In this document: positions 23,601 to 32,756 of the stretch, in pieces
Layout of the letters: every line of letters starts with the position of its first letter
Numbering within the stretch: the first letter of the stretch is position 1
DNA from: Siphonodentalium dalli
Lineage: Eukaryota; Mollusca; Scaphopoda; Gadilida; Siphonodentaliidae
DNA length: 64,000 nucleotides
Direction of reading: 5' to 3'
NCBI GenBank assembly: GCA_032622095.1
Contig: CP136062.1
Span: 226,256,578-226,320,577, forward strand
Translations under genes and position numbers: made by a program
Notes under the pieces: generated by a model
What the model saw: the letters and a program-made list of their open reading frames with translations, nothing else
Told to the model about the DNA's origin: nothing
The model's database searches: none

Positions 23601-23968
23601 ACAGTGTGGTTAAATAGTATAAGATCTGTATTCAAGGCACCCCCCCCCCCCCCAAATAAAACAATGCATGGGACGTGATATAAGGATTGAGTCTCTTGTG
23701 ACGAGAGCATGTTATTATATAGAATTCTCACGGTGCACTAAGGTTCAAAACGCTCACTCCTCAGACAGTGTGGTTAAATAGTATAAGATCTGTATTAAAG
23801 GCACCCCCCCCCCCCAAATAAAACAATGCATGGGACATGATATAAGGATTGAGTCTCTTGTGACGAGAGCATGTTATTATATAGAATTCTCACGGTGCAT
23901 CAAGGTTCAAAACACTCACTCCTGAGACAGTGTGGTGAAATAGTATTTGATCCATATTAAAAGGCACC
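17695..23968. repeat. ~160-bp satellite with C-homopolymer, about 36 units
   Basis: Units are 152-170 bp. Each has 'ACAATGCATGGGACATGATA', 'GAGCATGTTATTATATAGAA', 'CTCACTCCTCAGACAGTGTG' and a run of 8 to about 20 C. Length varies through the C run, an optional 7-8-bp insertion (ACTAAGGTTC versus ATCA) and CGTCTTCTTG versus AGTCTCTTG. Middle units are highly alike. The first and last units are diverged and share 'GATCCATAT' with a 'CACCAAA' end in place of the C run, as expected for array edges. One unit is split by the repeat at 18403-18855. Proline-rich open frames here read the C runs and are not genes. Confidence 0.95.
18403..18855. mobile_element. Family K repeat inserted in the satellite
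   Basis: This 453-bp insertion interrupts a satellite unit and is flanked by the 5-bp duplication AACAA (18398-18402 and 18856-18860). It contains 'CAAGTTATCATCTGGAAACC', a 'CAAAAAGGGGCGTAAC' block, a (CGGA)n run (18729-18807) and ends in a small hairpin, 'CCCCCAAATCTCCATCGG' with its partner. No coding part. Its class is not settled. Confidence 0.8.
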
Positions 23969-24061
23969 AAACTATGAGGCCTGTATATGAGAGAAGTCAA
24001 AATTACGGAGAAGACTGGGAGAAGTGACACAATTTAGGGAGATATTTTAGGGAGAAGATAT

Positions 24062-24262
24062 CTCCCAAGTAACCCTCTAGGCTGGTCCCTGTCTCCCTCT
24101 AGGCTGGTCCCTGTCTCCCAAGTTACCCTCTAGACTGGTCCCTGTCTCCCAAGTCACCCTCTAGGCTGGTCCCTGTCTCCCTCTAGGCTGGTTCCTGTCT
24201 CCCAAGTCATACTCTAGGCTGCATGGTCCCCGTCTCCCAAGTCACCCGCTAGGCTGGTTCCT
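24062..24262. repeat. ~31-bp minisatellite, about 7 copies
   Basis: The unit contains 'CCCTCTAGGCTGGTCCCTG' and TCTCCCAAGTCA. Units are imperfect and some lack the AAGTCA part. Confidence 0.85.
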
Positions 24263-24378
24263 GGTGCATGGCACATTATATAAGGATGTGGTGATGCAAG
24301 AAATTGGATTTTCACCCAAATCGCCTGCGTTTTTTCAGTAGTGAATGATTCATGATTACCAGCACTAACAGTCATCAC

Positions 24379-24819
24379 CAAGCCTGCAAATAGCGTGTCT
24401 GTCATTTGCAGAATGAGGTCCCCAGAGGGTGAATTTAGTGACGCTACCCCGCATAGCAGGCTAGCATCACTAAATTCACCCTCTGGGAACGTCATTCTGC
24501 TTAGGCCCTCAACTGCTATGGGAGACCTAGGATTAGATTGAAGTTCCCCATTTGAAGTTGGTGATGTTCACCCATTGGGCACCTCGATTATGCATTTTAT
24601 CTGCTGCAAATTAGGGGATATAGAAACTTCCCAGAAGGAAAAACTAAAAACAATGTTAATTTGATACTGAAGATACTTCCCAGAAGATGAGGCCTAAGCA
24701 GAATGAGGTCTCCAGAGGGTGAATTTGGTGATGCTAGCCCACTGTGCGGGATAGCATCACTAAATTCACCCTCTGGGGACCTCATTCTGCAAACGACAGA
24801 CATGCTATTTGCAGGCTTG
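24379..24819. mobile_element. hAT-like element, family D, full length (441 bp)
   Basis: Ends CAAGCCTGCAAATAGCG and the complement. There is a hairpin at each end and a non-coding middle with 'CTTCCCAGAAG'. The flanking 8-mers GTCATCAC and GTTATCTC match at 6 of 8 positions, compatible with an aged target duplication. It sits about 70 bp upstream of the splice acceptor of the receptor exon, so it probably lies in an intron or near the 5' untranslated region of that gene. Confidence 0.85.
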
Positions 24820-24872
24820 GTTATCTCACCCAACCTCCCTATTGCGTTGAACCATAAAGATGCTAATTTCAA

Positions 24873-24890
24873 TCTTCCATCTCGTTTCAG
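24873..24890 (+). promoter_or_regulatory. Probable 3' splice acceptor before the receptor exon
   Basis: A pyrimidine-rich tract TCTTCCATCTCGTTTCAG ends in AG at 24889-24890, five bases before the receptor ATG. A branch point candidate 'TGCTAATTT' lies at 24861-24869. This suggests an upstream untranslated (or short coding) exon outside the region I can identify. Confidence 0.65.
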
Positions 24891-24894
24891 CAAA

Positions 24895-26115
24895 ATGCAC
24901 TGTCAACACGATTCAATAAACATGACAAGGAACTCCACTCTCATAAAGGAACGAGGCATTTACGAGGATGTCGACATGATATACGGCTATGCTCTTCCGA
25001 CAGTTTTGGCTTTTGGAATTGTTGGAAATATTCTCAATTTGGCGATTTTAACCAGACGAAAACTGCGGAAATCAATTCGATCGCTGGAGCAATCAGCGAA
25101 TATGTGTCTCATCGCGTTAGCCGTCTCTGATTTATGTTTTTGTGTGATAGCGTTTCCATCAACGTTTTTACCCAAGGATAATACGTTCGTTTCGAAAGGA
25201 TTCATGTTGTATTATGGGATATACTGTGCAGCTGTCATCAACGTATTCATAATGGCCAGCACATGGTTAACAATCACCATGGCAACGGAGAGATATATTG
25301 TTATTTGTCATCCGTTAAAGCAACAGTTTTATTTGACCAAGACGAGAACGAAATCGATGATAATTCTTGTGTACGTTGTTTCTGTGGTTTTCAACCTTCC
25401 TGTTATATGGAGATATGAACCACAAGAAAAACTATGTGGCAATGTGACTTTATACGAAACTGCTGAAGTAATAAACGGAACAATAAACGATGATGCATAT
25501 CGACTCGCGTGGGCGATAGTTGGAAATTTTGTACCTTTGATAATGCTGCTTTATTTCAATGTTTGTTTGTGCTATAAGATTCACGTATCTTTCAAGTATA
25601 GACAGAAATTTAAAAACACGAAATCTGACAAAAATGGCGGACAAGACTCTAGTCAGACGCTGACGATAACGCTGGTGAGCATAGTAATAATGTTCTTTAT
25701 CCTCGTCGCACCATCGGAGATCGTTATGTACGTGTCAAAACTTAGTCATACAGACAGCAGTCTCACCTTCCGAACTATTGAAAAAATTCTCAATTTCAAC
25801 CAGGCCGTGAACTTCTCCGTTAATTTCATTCTATACTGTATTATCAGCAGATATTTTAGAAAGACGCTCAAGTCATTTCTGTGCTGTGCGAAATATCAGT
25901 TTGATTATGTGTCGCGAAAAATGAGTGTTATGCAACAAGAACATCGGAATTCGACATTTAACTCGTCCTTCAAAAAAAAGGATTTTAATGTTTCACCGAA
26001 TCGTAAGAGTGGTCAGTATGACGCAGCTTACAACTTGGTTTATAATTCTTCCGGAAAAAGCTCAACATCTCTAACGAAGAAGGATTTATTACAAGCAGAA
26101 GCTAATACTGTTTAA
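24895..26115 (+). CDS. Rhodopsin-class G-protein-coupled receptor, peptide-receptor-like
   Basis: A 406-residue protein, an ordinary length for the class. Visible: N-glycosylation sites N9 and N13; TM1 about 31-53 with GN (N45); TM2 about 68-88 with LAVSD (D79); TM3 about 108-134 ending in ERY (132-134, for DRY) followed by IVICHPL; TM4 about 155-172; C181 in the second outer loop, probably paired with C111, with glycosylation sites N183 and N194; TM5 about 203-228; TM6 about 254-281 with P273; TM7 about 297-318 with NFILY (310-314) where NPxxY is usual; then FRKTL and C330-C331, possible palmitoylation. It would act at the plasma membrane and signal through G proteins. The pattern recalls invertebrate FMRFamide/TRH-type neuropeptide receptors; the ligand is unknown. 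The frame is open upstream to 24703, but that part is transposon D, so I start at the ATG just after the splice acceptor. M10 is an alternative. The seven-helix region has no intron. Confidence 0.9.
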   Translation: MHCQHDSINMTRNSTLIKERGIYEDVDMIYGYALPTVLAFGIVGNILNLAILTRRKLRKSIRSLEQSANMCLIALAVSDLCFCVIAFPSTFLPKDNTFVSKGFMLYYGIYCAAVINVFIMASTWLTITMATERYIVICHPLKQQFYLTKTRTKSMIILVYVVSVVFNLPVIWRYEPQEKLCGNVTLYETAEVINGTINDDAYRLAWAIVGNFVPLIMLLYFNVCLCYKIHVSFKYRQKFKNTKSDKNGGQDSSQTLTITLVSIVIMFFILVAPSEIVMYVSKLSHTDSSLTFRTIEKILNFNQAVNFSVNFILYCIISRYFRKTLKSFLCCAKYQFDYVSRKMSVMQQEHRNSTFNSSFKKKDFNVSPNRKSGQYDAAYNLVYNSSGKSSTSLTKKDLLQAEANTV

Positions 26116-27726
26116 CTATCCCAAGGATACATTACAAGCAGAAGCTAATACTGTTTAACTATCCCAAGGATACATTACAAGCAGAAGCTAAAATACTGTG
26201 TAACCATCACAAGGATACATTACAAGCAGAAGCTAATACTGTGTAACTATCCCAAGGATACATTACAAGCAGAAGCGAATACTGTTTAACTATCCCAAGG
26301 ATACATTACAAGCAGAAGCTAAAATACTGTGTAACCATCACAAGGATACATTACAAGCAGAAGCTAATACTGTGTAACTATCCCAAGGATACATTACAAG
26401 CAGAAGCGAATACTGTTTAACTATCCCAAGGATACATTACAAGCAGAAGCTAATACTGTTTAACTATCCCAAGGATACATTACAAGCAGAAGCTAATACT
26501 GTGTAACTATCCCAAGGATACATTACAAGCAGAAGCTAAAATACTGTGTAACCATCACAAGGATACATTACAAGCAGAAGCTAATACTGTTTAACTATCC
26601 CAAGGATACATTACAAGCAGAAGCTAATACTGTGTAACTATCCCAAGGATACATTACAAGCAGAAGCTAATACTGTTTAACTATCCCAAGGATACATTAC
26701 AAGCAGAAGCTAATACTGTGTAACTATCCCAAGGATACATTACAAGCAGAAGCTAATACTGTGTAACTATCCCAAGGATACATTGCAAGCAGAAGCTAAT
26801 ACTGTTTAACTATCCCAAGAAGCTAATACTATCCCAAGGATACATTACAAGCAGAAGCTAATACTGTGTAACCATCACAAGGATACATTACAAGCAGAAG
26901 CTAATACTGTGTAACTATCCCAAGGATACATTGCAAGCAGAAGCTAATACTGTTTAACTATCCCAAGAAGCTAATACTATCCCAAGGATACATTACAAGC
27001 AGAAGCTAAAATACTGTGTAACCATCACAAGGATACATTACAAGCAGAAGCTAATACTGTTTAACCATCCCAAGGATACATTACAAGCAGAAGCTAAAAT
27101 ACTGTGTAACCATCACAAGGATACATTACAAGCAGAAGCTAATAATGTGTAACTATCCCAAGGATACATTGCAAGCAGAAGCTAATACTGTTTAACTATC
27201 CCAAGAAGCTAATACTATCCCAAGGATACATTACAAGCAGAAGCTAAAATACTGTGTAACCATCACAAGGATACATTACAAGCAGAAGCTAATACTGTTT
27301 AACCATCCCAAGGATACATTACAAGCAGAAGCTAAAATACTGTGTAACCATCACAAGGATACATTACAAGCAGAAGCTAATACTGTTTAACCATCCCAAG
27401 GATACATTACAAGCAGAAGCTAAAATACTGTGTAACCATCACAAGGATACATTACAAGCAGAAGCTAATACTGTGTAACCATCACAAGGATACATTACAA
27501 GCAGAAGCTAATACTGTTTAACCATCCCAAGGATACATTACAAGCAGAAGCTAAAATACTGTGTAACCATCACAAGGATACATTACAAGCAGAAGCTAAT
27601 ACTGTGTAACTATCCCAAGGATACATTACAAGCAGAAGCTAATACTGTGTAACTATCCCAAGAAGCTAATACTATCCCAAGGATACATTACAAGCAGAAG
27701 CTAATACTGTGTAAACTATCCCAAGA
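26080..27726. repeat. 43-45-bp minisatellite made from the receptor's last codons and stop
   Basis: About 37 units. The unit contains 'ACAAGCAGAAGCTAATACTG' then TTTAACTATCCC and AAGGATAC. The coding end of the receptor (26080-26122) is itself the first unit, matching at nearly every base and including the stop codon. Variants: AAAATACTGTGTAACCATCACA (45 bp) and short deletion units 'CCCAAGAAGCTAATACTATC'. Each unit has the TAA, so the array is non-coding and probably in the 3' untranslated region. Confidence 0.95.
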
Positions 27727-27751
27727 GAAAATGAGAGGGAAATTTCAGTGA

Positions 27752-27757
27752 AATAAA
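27752..27757 (+). promoter_or_regulatory. Candidate polyadenylation signal of the receptor gene
   Basis: AATAAA is the first such hexamer just past the minisatellite. If used, the 3' untranslated region would be about 1.65 kb and consist almost wholly of the array. AATAAA is frequent in AT-rich DNA, so this is tentative. Confidence 0.35.
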
Positions 27758-28642
27758 TTTTAGTGTTATTCAGTGATTTCAGTGAAATTTTGGAAAATTT
27801 CGGTGAAATCAACAAATTTGAGTGTTATTCAGTGCTTTCAGAGAAATTTGATTAAATTTCAACAAAATTTCACAAACAGTATATTTCATTGGAATTTTCA
27901 CTAAAAATATTTCATTAGATTTTCAGTCAGACTGAAATCTTGGTGACATGATACTGCAGATATTAACTAAATTTCACTTGAAGTGGGGATTTTTGATTAT
28001 GGCTTTGAATGTCATAATGACTGATGTAAGCATAAGAAAAGATCATGAACTAACTAAAATATCAGTGTAATTTTTGTGACAATATAGTATAAAATTTTCA
28101 ATGAAAATTTGAAAATATTTTGACTAAACATTTTGCTGAATTTGATGAAATAACAGTTAAATTTCAATGAGATTTTACTATGTATATTTTCTCTAGGGAT
28201 ATCCACTGGAACTACTATTCAACTACTATATCAATGCTGGAAGTGACTTCAATAAGGCAAATCACTCAATGGAGTTCGATCATCCATCTTTTTCACTAAA
28301 TCATGTGACAAAAGTCAAAGTTCAAAAGTTATAACAAACATTTTTATTTTTATTCGATGGAAATTGGTCTAATAATAATAATAATAATTCAACTTTTCTT
28401 ACGTTCTTTCTTACTGTGTAACTACATCCACTGGAACTACATTTAGGTCATGGTTAATTAATATAAAGTTTCAGATCAGAACATTTCATCTTAGTCCCTG
28501 GACAGATGTTTATTCACATAAAATGAATGTAAACAAGATTGTCATTAATATGTATGTTATATTATAATTACATTATACAATATAAGTAACTTCAGAAACC
28601 TATCGAGGATAATTTATAATGAATAATCACCAAATTTTTCAT
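27758..28642. other. AT-rich degenerate repeats; no gene
   Basis: From 27740 to 28170 degenerate motifs such as TTTCAGTGAAAT and AAATTTCA recur irregularly. The segment 28185-28400 ('TGGAAGTGACTTCAATAAGG') has a second copy at 30094-30290. Confidence 0.6.
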
Positions 28643-29130
28643 TTAAAGGTACTCAATCCGATAAAACTCCTCTCAATTACTATTTCAATGGCTTCGGGGG
28701 TCAAAAATATTTGATTCGAGTCGAGAAAGTCACCCGTCAAAGCTCAGATTTGTTAGATATCGATTTTAGAAATCTATTATTTTTCATTATCGGGAATACT
28801 TTCTGGCCCAGATCTCAGTCAAAATTGCATTATTATTACCACTTGATTTTATAGTTATCCATCCTTGTCTGTTTGAATAGAGTTTTGGTGTACAAATCTC
28901 GAGCAGGAAACGAAATTGACGGCAATTATTAGTACTCATCTCGAGAACATAAGAATTTTCAAAAATCAATATCTAATAACTCTGAGCTTTGTTTGATGGG
29001 TTCATCGACTCGAATCAATTATTTTTTACCACCAAAGCCAAAGAAATAGTAATATAGGACCCTCTGATCGGATTGTTGTTGTTGGAATCTGTTGAGATGG
29101 GGACCCTCTGGTCGGATTGAGTACCTTTAA
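28643..29130. mobile_element. TTAA element, family H, complete (488 bp)
   Basis: Ends TTAA-AGGTACTCAATCCGA and TCGGATTGAGTACCT-TTAA. Subterminal blocks are also inverted ('GATTCGAGTCGA' against 'TCGACTCGAATC'; 'AAAGCTCAGA' against 'TCTGAGCTTT'). There is no coding sequence. TTAA flanks suggest piggyBac-type mobilisation, though the tip differs from the CCCTTT families. Confidence 0.85.
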
Positions 29131-29214
29131 TCTCAAAATCCTGGATAACGCTAAACATAATCTTAATTAACCATGGCCTTATAATTATTATGGCTGGAAG
29201 AGAATTGTACTGTA

Positions 29215-30092
29215 CAGGGTTCCTGCAAGCAAGGACTGATCAAATTTAAGGCTATTCAAGGCCGTTTCGCGACATTTTTCAGCTATTTTCAAGGCCCTTT
29301 GATACCCAAATTCAAGGATTTTCAAGGCCTTAAAATAAATTAATCAGTATTCTATCACACATTGCCATGTTAGTAATTATTAACATTACTCAGGTTGGGT
29401 ACTATAATACCTGGTACTTTTCGCAGATTATTATACTCACACAATTCAATGCAGATAAGCTAGGAATATTTTTTTTTAACATCAACATCAACAAATGGTA
29501 GCGTCTTTTTTTTGTCCTTCAAAACTTTAAGATGTTTGTCAGATTTCACATGGGAATCCAACACGGCTTTTCCCATGTTCGCCACGCTAAATGTTTTCAG
29601 GCAAAGTTTGCATTTTGCAGAATACCTGTCGCCCAGAACGATCATTAACCAGTCTTTGTAACTTTCGGAAGTTAACCAACTATCTTGGAATGTGCATTTC
29701 CCCATTTTTTATTGGTAATTATCGAAAACAATCATCGAAAAACAGTACACACACGACAACATTTTAGCAGACTGACACGACAGTCACATGCGATAATATG
29801 TCGCACTTTGCGATTGGCCAACGTCACTGCAACTATCTAATGAGTATGCTCGATACATCGCTGCTCTATTATAATATAACTGCGCTATTTATATCTCGCT
29901 CCAATGCGGTCATTTACCGTAAACCCGGAAATGTAAGAGGAGATTAATTACGGATCATCTGCGTGTTGTTGTATCGCGAATATTCAAGGCTTTTCAAGGC
30001 CCATTGCCCATATTCCAGGATTTCAAGGCCTTGAACCACACCTTGTCAAATTCAAAGCCGTTCCTTGAATCCAAGGCCCCGCGGGAACCCTG
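29215..30092 (-). mobile_element. Internally deleted hAT transposon
   Basis: Ends CAGGGTTCCTGCAAG on the left and, inverted, CAGGGTTCCCGCGG on the right: typical hAT CAGGG tips. Further in, 'TTCAAGGCC' and relatives recur near both ends as subterminal motifs. Five flanking bases (CTGTA) match on both sides; a full 8-bp duplication is not evident. It carries the start of a transposase gene on the minus strand, so the copy has lost most of its coding region. Confidence 0.8.
29460..29705 (-). pseudogene. hAT transposase N-terminus with BED-like zinc finger
   Basis: 81 residues starting with ATG. The pattern is C32-x2-C35-x16-H52-x5-H58 with an aromatic core (F-S-V-A-N, W10, W19), the N-terminal DNA-binding finger seen in many hAT transposases. 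The order 'KCKLCLKTFSVA' then HxxSDKHL is characteristic. The catalytic RNase H-like domain and C-terminal dimerisation region are missing; the frame stops after a lysine-rich stretch, KKKYS. The gene points to the element's right-hand end, leaving about 390 bp there for a promoter. Confidence 0.8.
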
Positions 30093-30419
30093 CTGTATAT
30101 TTTCTCATGGGATATCCAGGCACTAGCACTACTATATCAAGGGCGGAAGAGACTTCAATAAGGCAAATAACTCAATTGAGTTCATCCATCTTTTTTGATC
30201 ATGTGACCTAAGTCAAAATTCAAATGTAACAACAAACATTTTTTTTTTACTTTATGGAAATTTGGTGTAATAATAAAAACAATTCAGCCTTAAATTCTAA
30301 CTTGGAATTCTATTAGTTGGTGCTCTGAGTTTTTATTCCCATATAATAATAGCTCACGTAATATTTCAAGTCCGTGATACAGTATACTAATAGCCAACAT
30401 AATGTCTGAGTCAGTAATA
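30093..30419. repeat. Second copy of the 28185-28400 segment
   Basis: It shares 'GACTTCAATAAGGCAAAT', 'GAGTTC.ATCCATCTTTTT' and 'ATCATGTGAC' with 28240-28320. The hAT element lies at its left edge, so the hAT may have entered this copy. Confidence 0.65.
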
Positions 30420-30676
30420 TACAGTAATGCCCTAAAAAATACAGTAATGCCCTAAGTCATCGACCCCTTAACCACAGCAGAATTATATGGGTAACTTTTC
30501 AGGATTTAGTCGGAAATATGGCCATAATTCTGCTGTGGTTAAGGGGTCGATTACTTAGGGCATTACTGTAATCGACTCCTAAATAGTCGCAACAAGCCAT
30601 ATTTCCGACTAAATCCTGAAAAATTACCCATAATTCTGCTGTGGTTAAGGGGTCGATTATTTAGGGCATTACTGTA
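30420..30676. mobile_element. Family E, rearranged double copy
   Basis: The tip CAGTAATGCCCTAA occurs twice at the left (30421, 30441). A short fold-back lacking the centre ends at about 30571, and a further right arm then follows, ending CATTACTG-TA at 30676. It looks like overlapping insertion or template switching between copies. Confidence 0.75.
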
Positions 30677-31161
30677 CTAATAACTAATCAGATCAGGCAA
30701 ATTCTGAATTCAACTATTATAGTTATATTTTTATTACATATCTATCAACGTAATTCGCATGATCGCACGAGTTTCCAGGCGTGTGATAATTCTCAGAATC
30801 GCACTAGTGCAATCTGTCGACGGAACTATTTCATTCAATTTCAGTGTTGTTAGACTGGTTCTCGCCGTTACTATTTTTACTTTTTCAATCACGACAATAA
30901 AGAAACAATAAGCGGTGAATCGATGAGAAGATTCATTCAAGTAGTTTCATTTCAAGAACATGTTTATCGAGGCACAGAATTTAATTTCAAACGCATCATT
31001 AAAGATGGGTCAAGGTCACTCGCGGATAGACAGGCTCCCTAGCTGTCTGATTGATGCGTTAACCCTAAAATGCCGTTAAAACTCAATTAAATTCACATGT
31101 TCTGTACCGGAGATGTGCGATTGTGAGTCAACTTACTATGATACGGAGACATGTAATAAAA
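30677..31161. other. No gene recognised
   Basis: It contains 'CAACTATTATAGTTATATTT' near 30711, which echoes 'AACTATTATAGTTGAATTTT' at 31301 beyond the hairpin; the two may mark the borders of one element of about 0.6 kb. Confidence 0.4.
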
Positions 31162-31295
31162 ATAGAACCGCATGAGTGTCTGGATTTTGACGAATTATCG
31201 CACTCGATTCGTTGGTGGAACGCGATACCTTTATCGCTCCGCCAACAAATCTCGTGCGATAATTCGTCAAAATCCAGACACTCATGCGGTTCTAT
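31162..31295. repeat. Perfect 41-bp inverted repeat hairpin
   Basis: The arms 31162-31202 and 31255-31295 are exact reverse complements. The 52-bp interior continues to pair imperfectly ('CTCGATTCGTTGGTGGA' against its partner). The whole could fold into a hairpin of about 60 bp. Confidence 0.9.
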
Positions 31296-31811
31296 CTATA
31301 ACTATTATAGTTGAATTTTACAATTCAATTCAACATTTCCCTGTTTTTGAGGAAACTATAAGATCGCGCATCCCAGTGCGCAGCCAAATTGCACTCGTAG
31401 CAACATTACAGTAAAGTTTCAGTCTCCCGATAAAATTTGTTTTACAACCTTTTGCGCTGGCTTATTTTAGTTAATAATGACACAAGGATGCTTTCTAAAT
31501 GATATTGATGTGGTACTATACAGTTTCGATAAAGATCCATGGCATGAAATAAGATCACCAAGGTATGCAGGCCTCAAAATACGGTGCTGGACATTTGCAG
31601 AATGAGGTCCCCAGAGGGTGAATTTAGTGATGCTACGTATCCCACAGTTTCCATATTTGGGTACAGCGTTTATCTACTTGAACTTAAGGGATTTAAGTCA
31701 GATGGGCCAGAATGAATATAACCTTTGTAAGAAACTTTCTGCCCCTCTTACCACCGCTATATTTATCAAATTTATAATTGAAGAGGGAAGCAGTGGACAG
31801 GTTTGATTGAT
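31296..31811. other. No gene; D fragment at 31590-31636
   Basis: A lone left half of a D end hairpin ('CCCCAGAGGGTGAATTTAGT') lies at 31604-31636. The rest is unassigned. Confidence 0.5.
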
Positions 31812-32200
31812 TTATAACACTCTCTATCTCAATGACTCGGCCATTTCCGCTCGGGAATAACCTCTTCCACAAATAGACCATATCTGCCAGACTATTTCAA
31901 TCATGTGATTGATCATGTGTATACTACTGGGAAAAACGTCTGTAGAATTGGGGGCTCGTCTGTTAAATTTGAACTAATTATTGCTATTTATTACTATTTA
32001 TCAATATTTAATGCAAAAGTTTCGTTCAGCCATACATGCAGTGAATAAATTCTGCTCCATTCACATATATATACATGAACAAGTCAAGGTCATTGCCTTA
32101 TTACCAGGGCCATGCATTGTAACATTGCACAAATATGGTGTTTATTTATGGAAGAGGTTATTTCCGAGCGAAGCGTAGTCATTGAGAATGATAACACTCT
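31812..32200. mobile_element. Short element with ~70-bp imperfect inverted ends
   Basis: The left segment 31813-31882 ('GGGAATAACCTCTTCCAC') is mirrored by the right segment 32128-32200 ('GGAAGAGGTTATTTCCGAGC'), and both reach 'ATAACACTCT'. There is no coding capacity. The superfamily is not determined, and the target duplication is not resolved. Confidence 0.65.
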
Positions 32201-32328
32201 GTGCACGCTGCGGGAATATATTATCCAGTAGTGAAATAAACTATGTTCTATTTACAAACGAAGTATGTGCAACATTCCAGTTTCTTTAGATGTCAGTAAG
32301 ACACGAAACATACCATATTATATCAGTA

Positions 32329-32693
32329 TTAACCCTTCCATGACGGGAGCTTCCTGAAATTTTGCTAAATCCCTGTGCCAATGCATTCTCTTATATATGC
32401 GAGTCTCCACTTGGGAGCTTCGCATATATAAAAGAATGCATTGGCCTAACAATATTTACCATGACCTAGTAGGCCAGTGCATTCCCTTATATATGTGAGG
32501 TTCCCTATACGAGTCTCGCATATAGAAGTGCATTCCCTTATACATGTGAGGTTCCCTATACGAGTCTCGCATATAGAAGTGCATTCCCTTATATATGTGA
32601 GGTTCCCTATACGAGTCTCGCATATAGAAGTGCATTCACTGGCATAGGATCTTTAACGCTGCACCAGCGCAGCTCACAACATGAAAGGGTTAA
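32329..32693. mobile_element. TTAA element, family C, with 50-bp triplication
   Basis: Ends TTAA-CCCTTCCATGACGGGAGC and ACATGAAAGGG-TTAA. The second hairpin is amplified: a 50-bp block with 'CTTATATATGTGAGGTTCCC' is present three times (32473-32630), an early stage of tandem expansion inside a transposon. Confidence 0.85.
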
Positions 32694-32756
32694 ATGATGC
32701 TGCTACTCATGCATAAACAACTCACAATCTGTACAAAGCGGAGGTTATCAACAAAG

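Noticed and set aside
19660-23617. Repeated open frames with proline runs
   Set aside because: They read the poly-C satellite; length changes in the C run break the frame from unit to unit.
17695-23968. CRISPR-like regular array
   Set aside because: The whole unit repeats, with no unique spacers between short repeats, and the context is an animal genome.
24703-24894. N-terminal extension of the receptor by 64 residues
   Set aside because: This part is the right end of a D transposon plus intron-like sequence; a splice acceptor lies just before the ATG at 24895.
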